This document shows positions 10,001-18,292 of a stretch of DNA of 64,000 bases, in pieces (positions within the stretch are counted from its first letter, which is position 1; every line of letters starts with the position of its first letter). Source of the DNA: an uncultured Bacteroidota bacterium (GTDB taxonomy: Bacteria; Bacteroidota; Bacteroidia; UKL13-3); the NCBI GenBank assembly GCA_903910445.1, contig CAIVZR010000037.1, forward strand, positions 19,936-83,935, read 5' to 3'. A program made the translations under genes and the position numbers. The notes under the pieces are model-generated. The model ran no database searches. It had not been told where the DNA came from and saw nothing but the letters and a program-made list of their open reading frames with translations.

Positions 10001-10447
10001 ATTAGAGCTCGTGCTGGCCAATCTTCCATCAATTCCATCGATCAGCTTGGTAATAGCCCCTGTATCCTTTCTATACAGGCTTATCTCATCATTTGTATTT
10101 CCAATTCTTACAAAAATACCTGAATTCAGGCCCATTAAGTTGGCCGAATCACTTATTAAGAAGATATCCGTATAATTTACTGACGATGTGGCAAACTTGA
10201 GGTTGACATAAAATTCCCAAACCACATTTTGTGACAGGTTATTGCGGGTGCATAATTGCGCGCTGCTGCTCGTAGGAGGCGCATTGCTATTGAGTTGTTG
10301 CCCAACAATCTTCCAGTAGGAAGTATCGCCAATCCAAGTTGGGTTAGTCGTGAAATTGCCATCGCTAAACGATTCGTGAAGTTGGGCATTGGACGAAATT
10401 CTGACTAATCCGATGAATATCAGAACCAAGATACTGTTTTTAAGCAT
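7040..10447 (-). CDS. Large secreted multi-lamin-tail-domain protein
   Basis: 1135 residues with an N-terminal signal peptide ending near SSNA. After a lectin/glucanase-like N-terminal region come three lamin-tail domains at about 325-440, 590-700 and 850-970 (openings INEIFADPSP, ITELFINATG and INEIVFDAYS), separated by SbsA-type Ig-like segments (for example after DTTSPIL). The end (about 1045-1135) contains YFTPDNDGVDD and looks like the FlgD-like or gliding-associated C-terminal domains of Bacteroidota surface proteins, so T9SS export is likely. No catalytic motif was seen; an adhesive or structural role is inferred. Confidence 0.8.
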   Translation of the reverse strand: MLKNSILVLIFIGLVRISSNAQLHESFSDGNFTTNPTWIGDTSYWKIVGQQLNSNAPPTSSSAQLCTRNNLSQNVVWEFYVNLKFATSSVNYTDIFLISDSANLMGLNSGIFVRIGNTNDEISLYRKDTGAITKLIDGIDGRLASTSSNSFKIRVSRDLNNLYELYDDASGTGNNFVLEGTVHENNYPSKFWSFLPYFGMAIHYSSSNLQKFFFDDFVIQTITPDTTSPILDSILVLDSIHCRLQYNEPLDSMMAINCSNYLLNKKINPIISTLNSNNRTQITLSFSVPFEPNTLQFLEVRNQKDLIGNQRWLDTANFKFRVVQNGDLVINEIFADPSPSIGLPNYEFIELWNTSSDEINLQDFSITDGSSTAILPNYILQPDSFVVVSTTSSSNIYATYGNSVVVSNFPSLNNDADQLKLLRIDGSVIDEVNYQISWYNNPLKSEGGWALELINPRLRCKGKYNWSASENLKLGGTPGMPNSIYNAVADTISPRLISFQIFNDSSALLIFNSTMDSTMVSTIATASSQFIKQVSILNKSADSILLEFSPLTNKVLYSFNFSDSKNCSGKKMIPVSFQGIYDKAFSCRFNGVIITELFINATGNNYWPGCQYIELSNRSGYTINLKGMKITDGNSTAVLPNYILKNDSHIVLVSALKLPIFMALKIPAIGINSFPYLNQEADNLWLLDSNSAIVHQAHYEMEAFPNNPKVKGGWSLEMADEKLPCITQNNWQFSIDSKGGTPSAINSVQANLIDTLPLKLIRAYTLADTSVIFLFNKSIDINSLDSAIFQFTNASVGGFEIGYYEQHLNEIYLIVKSSTWGHGFIYSMNIRGLSDCSGHLIQPATIYFGLPSIPIENDISINEIVFDAYSNGSEFIEFYNNTDKIFDLHELSITCFDKEGLLHATIDASDIEWQFLPKTYLVICNNKSALEKDYSHRKDENIIQASNWKSLDDDSGILILQFINSTIAIDSAIYSAKWHHPFINNTEGISLERISMDRIGTSPLNWSSASSNIGYGTPGLVNSKYNSSIAPNNWVHFNKDYFTPDNDGVDDEINFTIALPTGSQAINISIYDLAGRLVNTLAKNDIGGTKNYYRWDGRMMEGELANTGHYIFLISIIDGQGNSHSNKHVVDLLMK

Positions 10448-10559
10448 TTATATTACGAAGATAAATAGCGGTAACTAAATCTGAAAACAGAAAATGCAAA
10501 AGCTAATTAAATTCAGAAAAAGCTATTGAAAGACAAGGGATAAAAATTTTGTAAATTAT

Positions 10560-10576
10560 TTGGCACGGAACTTGCA
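10560..10576 (+). promoter_or_regulatory. Sigma-54 (RpoN) promoter, perfect consensus
   Basis: TTGGCACGGAACTTGCA matches YTGGCACGRNNNTTGCW at every defined position, with correct spacing between the GG (-24) and GC (-12) elements. The expected start site is near 10587. No plus-strand protein gene follows; hairpins and T-runs do. Confidence 0.75.
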
Positions 10577-10587
10577 AAATCGACTTT

Positions 10588-10690
10588 GAATGTGAGGTCT
10601 CTGTTTGATTTTCATTAATCAAACGTCTCCATTCACTTTTTTTTCATTAGTTTTTGTTTCATTAAAGGGGAATTGACTTTCCCCTTTTTT
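10588..10690 (+). ncRNA. Candidate sigma-54-dependent small RNA
   Basis: Begins at the start site predicted from the sigma-54 promoter. First structure, 10588-10634: GAATG pairs with CATTC, GAGGT with GTCTC (with wobble pairs), and GTTTGATT with AATCAAAC around a TTCATT loop, followed by eight T at 10637-10644. Second structure, 10664-10687: AAAGGGGAA pairs with TTCCCCTTT, followed by more T. Both hairpin/T-run pairs face the plus strand, while the genes on both sides are on the minus strand, so no protein gene explains them. The RNA could be about 57 or about 103 nt long, depending on which hairpin terminates. No coding frame is evident. Confidence 0.5.
10664..10690 (+). terminator. Rho-independent terminator, plus-strand orientation
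   Basis: Nine-base-pair stem AAAGGGGAA/TTCCCCTTT with a 6-base loop, followed by a T-rich tail. The minus-strand side of the stem has no U-rich tail, so it does not look like the terminator of the gene ending at 10694. Confidence 0.65.
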
Positions 10691-10693
10691 GTT

Positions 10694-11533
10694 TTATAAC
10701 TTCATCAAAACTAAAGCCTCCTTATTATCTTTCAATAACTCTTTAAGCTCCATCATGGTTTGCTTGTTATTATTGTTATTCTTTAGTAAACGGTATGCCA
10801 TGGAATAAAATCTGTTTTCGATGCAGTATTCGATACTTATTGCCAAAATTGATGCTGATAATGGTTCTTTGGCCTGGCAAATTTTCCTTAGATTCTCTAA
10901 CGCATCGGTTTTGGTCATTCCTACTAAATACCATTGAAGCACCCGATCAGAACCCACTTTTACTGTAGTATATTCGTTCAGTATCAAAAGATTAGCTGGC
11001 AGAATTAACAGTGTATCTTGGTAAACAATTATTGAGTAGTTGCCAATGCTTATTTTGACTGGATATTGGGTTCTTGCCAAGTCGATATTGAACGCAAAGG
11101 TATCCTCAGTTATAATAGCACTATCCCAAGGAAAGACAGTACCCTCGCCCCGATAAACGGCCCCCTTGGCCTTTTGTGTATTTGTATTTGAATTCGCTGA
11201 AAATGTTTGTTCTACGAAAAACTTCACGGCCTTTTGCATTTCCTTAGTATTGTTCTGAGTCCCCGATTGAATAGAGTTTTTAATTAAAAATTCCCCATTT
11301 TGTTTTACTTCAAAAATCTGGTATTTTGAATCAAAAATAATGAGCGCTGAATTACTTACACATTTGATTTTTGTATTGGAATTGACGGAGTCTTTTGGTC
11401 GCAATGTTTCCCACTGCTTTGACTTCGAGGAGAAATACTGAATATTACCTACCGTTTTAAAAACAGTATAGTTGGCCTGAGTAAATGCATTCAAATACCC
11501 TAGAAGCAATAGAATCAATAAATTATTCTTCAT
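10694..11533 (-). CDS. Secreted FecR-like protein paired with CHASE2 protein
   Basis: 279 residues from the ATG at 11533 (a TTG one codon earlier is less likely). Signal peptide of about 19 residues. The stretch at about 20-80, with QWETLRPKDS and later short beta-rich segments, resembles a FecR domain; the match is weak. The C-terminal third is helical and Lys/Asn-rich, ending in NNNNNK and KELLKDNKEAL. Its start overlaps the end of the CHASE2 gene by 11 bases, so both are made from one transcript and probably act together in the periplasm. Function unknown. Confidence 0.6.
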   Translation of the reverse strand: MKNNLLILLLLGYLNAFTQANYTVFKTVGNIQYFSSKSKQWETLRPKDSVNSNTKIKCVSNSALIIFDSKYQIFEVKQNGEFLIKNSIQSGTQNNTKEMQKAVKFFVEQTFSANSNTNTQKAKGAVYRGEGTVFPWDSAIITEDTFAFNIDLARTQYPVKISIGNYSIIVYQDTLLILPANLLILNEYTTVKVGSDRVLQWYLVGMTKTDALENLRKICQAKEPLSASILAISIEYCIENRFYSMAYRLLKNNNNNKQTMMELKELLKDNKEALVLMKL

Positions 11534-12755
11534 CAATAAAAATGCTTTTAAAACTATATACTTTACTCAAATAATGAATGATGATTCGGTAAAACCCCAC
11601 CAGTGGTTCGGCCAAGGCAATGGCCGCAATCATTTCACCAATATTCCATTTGATGCCAAATGAAGAGAAAAAGTAAATAGCCAAGATTAAAATTATTAAC
11701 CCAAAGAAAAGTTGCAATAAGATTTCTACTACATTTTGCCACACATGTTCCTGGCTTTCCGAGTAGAGGTACAGGAGGAGAAATAGTGCGATGAATAGTA
11801 TACAGGCAATAATTTGTAAGATGCGGGAAGGGGCTTGTATTTTGAAATTATTCAGATACCCCGAAATAATATTCGCATGTATATAAATCCCATACATATC
11901 GGGCAGCGATTTGCCTGCATAATTTTCATTTAATGGTGTGAAATGCTTATCATCAATAACGGTCATTCCGTTTTCACTTCCACAAAAGCCAATAAGTACA
12001 ATTTTTCCTTTTAGTAGATTTAAATCCACACTTGCATTTAATATCTCTTGTGTTGACAGGGTAGTGTAATGCTCGGAATAAGCCTCGTAGGGTATGATAC
12101 TTTCAACACTTGTGTTTAATTCCTTGTAAACATTTGATTTTTCTGAATTTTTAAATTTGATAAAATTATTAAATGCGAAAGAAGAAATTTTTCTTTCTCT
12201 GAAATTTTGAATCTTATAATAGCTTCGAATGGTTTGATTTTCATCACCAATAAAATTTACATAACCGAGGTTATCATCATCACCAAGTTTAGGGATGGCA
12301 TGAGGTTGAATACTATAAATATTGTTTCCAAGTGTGGAATCGGCATAGCAGGCAACCACAATTTGCTTCCCAAAACATTGAATTGCACTATCGAGAAGTT
12401 TATCGGTGGCACTGTCCTTATCAGTATTGAAAATAATATCCAAGCCGAGTACTGCAGGGGCATATTCCTTAATTTTCAGAAGGGTATTCGCGATGGTTTC
12501 TCGGTCGGCATCCCCGATATTTACAACAACTATTTGCTGGTCTTGTATATTTTCACCTGCAACATTTTTAATTTGGGAATAATAAATATCACTCCAGTCA
12601 AAGTCTTTAAAAGCATTGCTGGCTGGCTGAAACCAATTGGAATTGAATGGCAGTAACTGAATACCTAATAGTACAAAGTATATGAATGAAGCACAGAGTA
12701 GGGCGTCTCTTAGCAGCACTTTTACGAAACTCCAATTTTTTTTCTTCACATCCAT
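11523..12755 (-). CDS. CHASE2 sensory-domain membrane protein without output domain
   Basis: 410 residues. A membrane segment at about 15-35, then an extracytoplasmic CHASE2 domain (about 60-300; the fragments VVNIGDADR, LGLDIIFN, LKGKIVLIGFCG and YGIYIHANIISGYL are typical), then three C-terminal membrane segments at about 310-400. CHASE2 proteins usually end in a cyclase, kinase or GGDEF domain; here only about 20 cytoplasmic residues follow. Signal output must go through the overlapping FecR-like protein or another partner (inference). Confidence 0.78.
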   Translation of the reverse strand: MDVKKKNWSFVKVLLRDALLCASFIYFVLLGIQLLPFNSNWFQPASNAFKDFDWSDIYYSQIKNVAGENIQDQQIVVVNIGDADRETIANTLLKIKEYAPAVLGLDIIFNTDKDSATDKLLDSAIQCFGKQIVVACYADSTLGNNIYSIQPHAIPKLGDDDNLGYVNFIGDENQTIRSYYKIQNFRERKISSFAFNNFIKFKNSEKSNVYKELNTSVESIIPYEAYSEHYTTLSTQEILNASVDLNLLKGKIVLIGFCGSENGMTVIDDKHFTPLNENYAGKSLPDMYGIYIHANIISGYLNNFKIQAPSRILQIIACILFIALFLLLYLYSESQEHVWQNVVEILLQLFFGLIILILAIYFFSSFGIKWNIGEMIAAIALAEPLVGFYRIIIHYLSKVYSFKSIFIDEE

Positions 12756-12816
12756 TACGAATAATAAAAGTATTCTATAAATTTATGTTTTGTTTTCAGA
12801 GTAAGTAAAGATAGTA

Positions 12817-13854
12817 TTATTTGATATTATGATCTTCTAAATAATGCTGATACTTTTTAGCATTTACCCGATGATCATTATAATTTTCTGCGAAGTCGCT
12901 GTAACCACTTCCATCATTGCGCGCGCAGAAATATATGAAATGATGCTGCTGGTAATTTAATACCGCATCAATCGATTGTATTGCCGGAATACAAATAGGT
13001 CCGGGTGGCAATCCTTTATACATATAAGTATTATATGGCGAATCATAATCAAGCATCTTACTATATACCCGTTTGGAGGTATTATCATGCATGGCAAAAA
13101 GAACAGTAGGGTCGGCTTGGAGTTTCATCCCTTTGGCCAATCTATTAATATATACACCAGCAATGATGGGCATATCCGAATCCTTATCAGTTTCCTTCTC
13201 AATTATACTCGATAATGTTATCACTTCTGTGCGAGTTAATCCTGCATCTTTACATTGTTGAACCCTTTTTTCGGTCCAAAACTTATCGTATGCATCGTGC
13301 ATCTTTAGCATGAAATTTTCCAATGAGATATTCCAATACAATTCATATGTATTAGGGATGATTAAGCAAGTAGCCGTTTCTGGTGTCAGGTTGTATTGCT
13401 TTAAATACTCGGCATCATTGAGTTTAGAGTTTAAAGCATCAAGAGTAATTTCCAAATTATCGGCTACATATTCTAAGAAGTTCTGCATGCTCTGTGAGCC
13501 TTTAATAATGAGCTTCACGGGTTCTTGCTTGCCAGATCTCAACAATCGAACGAGCTCAAAATTGTTCATATTGTTTTTTAAACGATAACGACCAGGAAGC
13601 ACCGCATTATTGTATCCAACACTCTTTGACAATAATGTAAAGGCGGTGATGTCTTTGATTATTTTTTTATTCTCTAGAATAGCGATAACATCTTCAAACT
13701 TTGCTCCTGTAGGAATGTATAAATATTCTTTCTCTTTGTTTTTTGGAAATACGATATTTTTTTTCAAGAAAAGATAATAGGCTACACCAAAAATCGCAAA
13801 GAATATTATTCCAACGATGATAAGAATTCGTTTCGACTTCTTTTTCAATTTCAT
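12817..13854 (-). CDS. mltG: Endolytic murein transglycosylase MltG
   Basis: 345 residues from the ATG at 13854; the frame extends six codons further to a GTG, but the ATG gives a normal N-terminus (basic residues, then one membrane anchor). YceG-like domain with IPNTYELYW, the catalytic Glu219 in SSIIEKET, and LQADPTV. The enzyme cuts nascent peptidoglycan strands at the membrane and sets glycan length. Divergent from the thioesterase gene, with about 120 bases between. Confidence 0.92.
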   Translation of the reverse strand: MKLKKKSKRILIIVGIIFFAIFGVAYYLFLKKNIVFPKNKEKEYLYIPTGAKFEDVIAILENKKIIKDITAFTLLSKSVGYNNAVLPGRYRLKNNMNNFELVRLLRSGKQEPVKLIIKGSQSMQNFLEYVADNLEITLDALNSKLNDAEYLKQYNLTPETATCLIIPNTYELYWNISLENFMLKMHDAYDKFWTEKRVQQCKDAGLTRTEVITLSSIIEKETDKDSDMPIIAGVYINRLAKGMKLQADPTVLFAMHDNTSKRVYSKMLDYDSPYNTYMYKGLPPGPICIPAIQSIDAVLNYQQHHFIYFCARNDGSGYSDFAENYNDHRVNAKKYQHYLEDHNIK

Positions 13855-13961
13855 AAGCTGTAAAAATAACACATCATTTTAGAATGCCGAAAAAATAATA
13901 AAGAAATAAGAGGTTCAAAATGATCCTTTGATTTGAATGCGGTTAATCACTATTTATTGAA

Positions 13962-13969
13962 TAAATTTG
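13962..13969 (+). promoter_or_regulatory. Bacteroidota -7 element TAAATTTG
   Basis: Exact TAnnTTTG match, ending 3 bases before the ATG at 13973. This placement supports that ATG over the TTG at 13967, which overlaps the promoter element. Confidence 0.55.
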
Positions 13970-13972
13970 CAC

Positions 13973-14380
13973 ATGTTTCAGGCAACGACTACAGTTAGGG
14001 TTCGATATAGTGAAACCGATCAAATGGGGGTAGTATATCATGGAAATTATGCTGCTTTTTTTGAAATCGGTCGCACCGACGCATTGCGGGAGATGAATTT
14101 AAGCTATAAACAATTTGAAGAGGAGGGTGTGATGATGCCAGTTCTTGATTTGAGCATGAATTTTCATAAATCGGCCTATTATGACGATTTACTCATAATA
14201 AAAACGTCCATTCATGCCATGCCATCAATACGCACTCGATTTGACTATGAAATCTATAATCAAAACAATGAATTGATTACCACAGGTCATGTTACCTTGG
14301 TATCGGTAAATACCATGACTCGTAAACCATGTAAAAGCCCGACTGTTTTACTCCAAAAGTTACAACCCTATTTTAAATAA
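13973..14380 (+). CDS. Acyl-CoA thioesterase, YbgC/FadM (4HBT) family
   Basis: 135 residues, single hotdog domain. The family motif RYSETDQMGVVYHGNY contains the catalytic Asp16 and is followed by the usual FFEIGRTDALRE helix. Such enzymes hydrolyse short or medium acyl-CoA thioesters in the cytoplasm. The start was chosen at the ATG because an upstream TTG lies inside the -7 element. The YihY gene follows after 14 bases, suggesting co-transcription. Confidence 0.88.
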   Translation: MFQATTTVRVRYSETDQMGVVYHGNYAAFFEIGRTDALREMNLSYKQFEEEGVMMPVLDLSMNFHKSAYYDDLLIIKTSIHAMPSIRTRFDYEIYNQNNELITTGHVTLVSVNTMTRKPCKSPTVLLQKLQPYFK

Positions 14381-14394
14381 GGCCCCGAAAAATT

Positions 14395-15423
14395 ATGAAA
14401 TGGCTTCACCAGTTTTTATTAAGGTTTGTGTTCTACCGTAAATTTATCGGATTTACACAACGTGTTTCGTTTCCTGGTTTTCAAGGTGAGTCCATTTATA
14501 ATGTGATGCATTTTTTCTTCAAGCAAATTTTAAATGAAGATTTGAATATGCGTTCATCGGCATTGGCATTTAGTTTTTTTATTGCCTTGTTTCCAGCCAT
14601 CATTTTTCTATTTACACTCATCCCCTTTATCCCTATTAATGATACTAAAGATGAAGTCTTGAAATTTTTTGAACAGATACTCGATAAGTCAACCTATGAA
14701 ACAATCAAGGTGACGATCAATGATATTCTCAGAAAGAAACATAGTGGAGTTTTATCATTTGGATTTTTATTAGCACTCTATTTTGCAAGCAATGGATTTT
14801 TTAGTTTAATGCAGTTGTTCAATAAATATGCTCATACCAAGGAAACAAGAACAGTGATCAAACAAAGGATTGTTTCTATTTTTCTTGCTTTATTTTTTAG
14901 TGTATTGCTAATTAGTGCAGTAGTGCTTATTACTGCGGGAGAATGGGGGACCAACTGGCTATTAGCGCATCATTGGATTAAAGGTAAATCGGTAGTTGTT
15001 ATACTCACCGTTGTGCGATGGATTGTTTCTGTTGCGTTGTTTTTTTCAACCATTTCATCCTTATTTTATTTTGCACCATCACGCAAGCATAAATGGAAAT
15101 TTATTACAACAGGTTCTACGCTTGCAGTAATTCTGTCTTTGAGTTCAACAGTTTTGTTTTCTTATTATGTAAATAATTTTGCTTCATACAATAAACTATA
15201 TGGATCTATCGGAACCCTTATTGTAGTGCTTCTTTTATTGCAATTCAATTGTTTAATACTTCAAATAGGATTTGAATTGAATGTAAGTATTGAAAATGCC
15301 GTAAGAAAAAGATTAAAGGAAGTAAATTTATATCAGGAGCTTAAAGCAGAACTGCAAGCCAATCACCCTAAAAATGAAATTAATTTCTTGAATAACGATG
15401 ATTCAAAAACGAGTCCTCATTAA
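14395..15423 (+). CDS. YihY/virulence factor BrkB family membrane protein
   Basis: 342 residues with about six hydrophobic helices (roughly 60-80, 120-145, 160-185, 200-220, 235-260 and 270-295). The MRSSALAFSFFIALFPAI opening of the domain and the FYFAPSRKHKW loop match the YihY family (once called RNase BN in error). Role unknown in most bacteria; transport is suspected. The last base of its stop codon abuts the last base of dnaB on the other strand, leaving no spacer. Confidence 0.87.
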   Translation: MKWLHQFLLRFVFYRKFIGFTQRVSFPGFQGESIYNVMHFFFKQILNEDLNMRSSALAFSFFIALFPAIIFLFTLIPFIPINDTKDEVLKFFEQILDKSTYETIKVTINDILRKKHSGVLSFGFLLALYFASNGFFSLMQLFNKYAHTKETRTVIKQRIVSIFLALFFSVLLISAVVLITAGEWGTNWLLAHHWIKGKSVVVILTVVRWIVSVALFFSTISSLFYFAPSRKHKWKFITTGSTLAVILSLSSTVLFSYYVNNFASYNKLYGSIGTLIVVLLLLQFNCLILQIGFELNVSIENAVRKRLKEVNLYQELKAELQANHPKNEINFLNNDDSKTSPH

Positions 15424-16956
15424 CTAAAATGGATCATCCTCCATTTCATTAATTTTCGAACTAAAAGTAATTGTACCCGAATTTCCGTCAGGAGGGCTAG
15501 TATAATTCCCACCACCCGAATAATTACTCTCCTCGTAGCCATGTAATCCACTATCGGTAAAGAGCGCGTATTCCTTAATGAATCTTGTACGAATTTCTCC
15601 TAATGCACCATTACGATGTTTTTGGATAATAATTTCGGCCATTCCCTCTGTTGGAGTACCATCATCAAAGGTGGCAAGCTGATAGTATTCGGGACGATAC
15701 AAGAACATTACCATATCCGCATCTTGCTCGATACTTCCCGACTCTCTTAAATCGCTCAGTACAGGTTTCTTGCTATTGGTTCGTTTCTCTACATCACGAC
15801 TCAATTGAGAGAGTGCAATCACGGGTATTTCCAATTCCTTGGCAAGTGCTTTTAGTGATCGTGAGATATAACTAATTTCTTGTTCACGGGTACCATTCTT
15901 GTTGTTCGATTGGTCGGCTCTCATGAGTTGAAGATAATCGATTACTATAAGAGATACATTAGATTGTTGCTTTAATCGGCGAGCCTTTGCACGCAATTCA
16001 AACACCGATAACTGTGGGGTATCATCAATAAAAATAGGGGCCTGATTTAATCGAGTAATTTTACTCATGAGCTGCTCCCATTGTGCTTTATCAAGTTTTC
16101 CATCACGAATTACCTGACCTGGAATTTGTGATTCGATACTTAGCATACGATTTACCAACTCAATACTACTCATCTCTAATGAAAAGATGGCCACCCCTCT
16201 TTTATAATCCACTCCCATATTGCGTGCTAGTGAGAGTACAAAGGCGGTTTTACCCATACCCGGACGAGCCGCGATGATGATTAAATTTGATTTTTGAAAC
16301 CCAGAAGTCATCTTGTCAAGCTCGGCAAACCCTGTAGGAACGCCAGTTAGGTCGTTGGGGTTCTCCTTTACTTTCTCAAGCTCTTTGATCGATTGAATTA
16401 ATAAATCGGCGATACTCCGGTTTTGTTTATTCATCAAGCCATTGGTAAGCTCAAACATACTCCGCTCGGTCTTATCGAGCAATTCAAATACATCGCTCGT
16501 ATCTTCATAAGCAAATCGTATGGTTTCGTTCGAAATGCGAATGAGCTGGCGTTGAATATACTTTTCTTGAATAATACGTGCATGAAACTCAACATTGGCA
16601 GCCGAGGTGAGTCGGGTAGTAAGTTGGGTTATATAGTAAGCGCCACCAACGATATCCAAGCTTCCTTGTTCGCGAAGCTCTTGCGTTACAGTAAGTAAAT
16701 CTATTGGCTCTGACTTCGTATACAAACTAATCATGGCCTTGAAAATAGTAAGATGTGCGTCTTTATAGAAGCTCTCGGGCTGTAAAATTTCAACGACAGT
16801 ATTGATCGCCTCCTTATCCAACATGATGGCGCCAAGTACACTCTCTTCTAATTCTAAAACTTGTGGTGGCAGCTTCCCCTCAGTATTTGGCCCTACCTGT
16901 ATCTGCTTATTCTTAAGGGTAGTACGAATATTCGTCGATTTTATTATATCATCCAT
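15424..16956 (-). CDS. dnaB: Replicative DNA helicase DnaB
   Basis: 510 residues from the ATG at 16956; a longer frame begins at a TTG 13 codons earlier. N-terminal DnaB domain (PPQVLELEESVLGAIMLD), a linker, then the RecA-like motor: Walker A at about 230-237 (ARPGMGKT), Walker B with VIDYLQLM, and the DnaB signature LSDLRESGSIEQDADMVMFL. This hexameric helicase opens the replication fork. No intein is seen. The C-terminus has a Gly/Ser/Tyr-rich tail. Confidence 0.95.
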   Translation of the reverse strand: MDDIIKSTNIRTTLKNKQIQVGPNTEGKLPPQVLELEESVLGAIMLDKEAINTVVEILQPESFYKDAHLTIFKAMISLYTKSEPIDLLTVTQELREQGSLDIVGGAYYITQLTTRLTSAANVEFHARIIQEKYIQRQLIRISNETIRFAYEDTSDVFELLDKTERSMFELTNGLMNKQNRSIADLLIQSIKELEKVKENPNDLTGVPTGFAELDKMTSGFQKSNLIIIAARPGMGKTAFVLSLARNMGVDYKRGVAIFSLEMSSIELVNRMLSIESQIPGQVIRDGKLDKAQWEQLMSKITRLNQAPIFIDDTPQLSVFELRAKARRLKQQSNVSLIVIDYLQLMRADQSNNKNGTREQEISYISRSLKALAKELEIPVIALSQLSRDVEKRTNSKKPVLSDLRESGSIEQDADMVMFLYRPEYYQLATFDDGTPTEGMAEIIIQKHRNGALGEIRTRFIKEYALFTDSGLHGYEESNYSGGGNYTSPPDGNSGTITFSSKINEMEDDPF

Positions 16957-17312
16957 TTTATTATGCTCTCCTGTATTGGTTCCTTTATACTTCAAATAAA
17001 CTTTTTTATATGCATCTATGCAACATAATTATAGATACCCACATTTTGCAAATTTTTGTGATAAACTTGTGCAGAAATTACAAAAAATATCTGGAATCTA
17101 CACTGCTATTATAATGCACTCTGTTCATAACTTACAGAAACAGACTCTTGTAAAATTTCAAACTCAATCAAACTGCACCTACACTAAACGATAGGATTTA
17201 ATTTCCTAACGAAAACATCTTCATAAGTTAATTTGCAATAAGTTGGATTGTTGTATTATAAAAAAATGTTAGGTTCATTATCCTCACCTTCGAATTCTTG
17301 ATTCAATGTGGC
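16957..17312. other. Long intergenic region upstream of dnaB
   Basis: About 350 AT-rich bases between the dnaB start and the terminator of the next minus-strand gene. No credible reading frame, tRNA or clear TAnnTTTG match was found near dnaB; the closest, TTTATTTG near 16998, has one mismatch. It presumably holds the dnaB promoter and leader. A small AGGATTTAATTTCCT palindrome lies near 17190. Confidence 0.5.
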
Positions 17313-17352
17313 AAAAAAAAGCCACCCTTATATGAATAAGGATGGCTTTTTT
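17313..17352 (-). terminator. Rho-independent terminator of the Ig-like protein gene
   Basis: GCCACCCTTAT (17321-17331) pairs with ATAAGGATGGC (17336-17346) around an ATGA loop; the one mismatch becomes a G-U pair on the minus-strand RNA. The A-run at 17313-17320 gives the U tail. It lies just after the stop at 17366. Confidence 0.85.
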
Positions 17353-17365
17353 ATTTATCAGTTAA

Positions 17366-18229
17366 TTACTGAGCTAGTTTGTATGAGAAGAAAGTGTAGT
17401 CTTCGTTAGAAGCAGCACCGTCATCAACTAATGATTTAATTTTAACTACTGCGTAAGTGTTAGAATTTTTGATATTAACAATGATGAAATCACCAGCAAC
17501 AAAAGTAATCAAGTCGCTAGCAGTTCCAGCTTTGTATGCATCAAGAATCAACTTCGGAGAAGCATTGGCAAAATCAAAGGTAGAAGGTGCCTTTACAAAT
17601 TTACAACCATCACGTGATCCCCAACGACCTGCAAAAGGATTTGCAGCTGAAGCGGAGTCACGAATGTCTTTTGTAGTGTTTGCATCAGCAGCCAATTTAG
17701 GTTGTCTGTTTTGTAAATCCCATGCTGAATTATTAGTAGCCCCAGATGAATAACGGCTATATACTCTAGGTGCTACTGCGTTTTCAACCAAGTATAATAA
17801 ATCATCAAGCTTAATAGTAGAAGCTCCAACAGTTAATGTTAAAGTTTTAGTTTCAGAAGCTGCATCTTTACAATCGCTAGTTGCTGTTACCGTGTAAGTA
17901 ATCACTGAACCAATGGCAGTATTTGCAGGAACTGAATCAGTTAATACAACTGTTTTTCCTTTTTCGCCAACGCTGGTCAATGAAAGGAACGCAGGATCAG
18001 TAACACCGTTAGATGATTTTGAAACAACGATTGATTTAATGTTGTCTGCATCACCAGTTACTACAACATTCATTGTGAATTTCTCACCAGGAGCTTTTGA
18101 TAATGTGCCACCTGATGGATCAAAAGTGATTGTTGGAGCAGTACATGTGCTACCACAGCTAGAAGAGGTTAATACAAAAGCTCCAATGATAAAGAGAGCA
18201 AGAATGGAAAGTGATTTTAAAGATCTCAT
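17366..18229 (-). CDS. Secreted Ig-like (probable lipo-) protein, function unknown
   Basis: 287 residues. N-terminal hydrophobic segment followed by SSSCGSTC; the Cys at about 25 could be a lipidation site, but the lipobox is weak. Residues about 30-135 are Thr/Val/Ser-rich beta segments like a bacterial Ig domain (CTAPTITFDPSGG ... TLTLTVG). The C-terminal half is not recognised. Ends in its own strong terminator, so it is probably monocistronic. A near-consensus sigma-54 element lies about 65 bases upstream, and a TAnnTTTG element lies between that and the start. Confidence 0.6.
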   Translation of the reverse strand: MRSLKSLSILALFIIGAFVLTSSSCGSTCTAPTITFDPSGGTLSKAPGEKFTMNVVVTGDADNIKSIVVSKSSNGVTDPAFLSLTSVGEKGKTVVLTDSVPANTAIGSVITYTVTATSDCKDAASETKTLTLTVGASTIKLDDLLYLVENAVAPRVYSRYSSGATNNSAWDLQNRQPKLAADANTTKDIRDSASAANPFAGRWGSRDGCKFVKAPSTFDFANASPKLILDAYKAGTASDLITFVAGDFIIVNIKNSNTYAVVKIKSLVDDGAASNEDYTFFSYKLAQ

Positions 18230-18260
18230 ATGTGAAAGGTAAATAAATTAGTTTAAACAG

Positions 18261-18268
18261 CAAAAATA
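18261..18268 (-). promoter_or_regulatory. Bacteroidota -7 element TATTTTTG
   Basis: Exact TAnnTTTG match on the minus strand, 31 bases before the ATG at 18229; would leave a leader of about 25 bases. Confidence 0.4.
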
Positions 18269-18292
18269 ATCTTTTTTGGCCAACCCCCAAAA

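Noticed and set aside
12207..12656. 149-codon plus-strand frame opposite the CHASE2 gene
   Set aside because: Shadow of the minus-strand gene; no recognisable domain or start signals.
17050..17080. TGTGATAAA resembling a DnaA box near dnaB
   Set aside because: One isolated imperfect match with no cluster; no support for an origin.
17012..17120. Short plus-strand frame in the gap upstream of dnaB
   Set aside because: Only about 34 codons, no promoter or start context, and low-complexity AT-rich composition.
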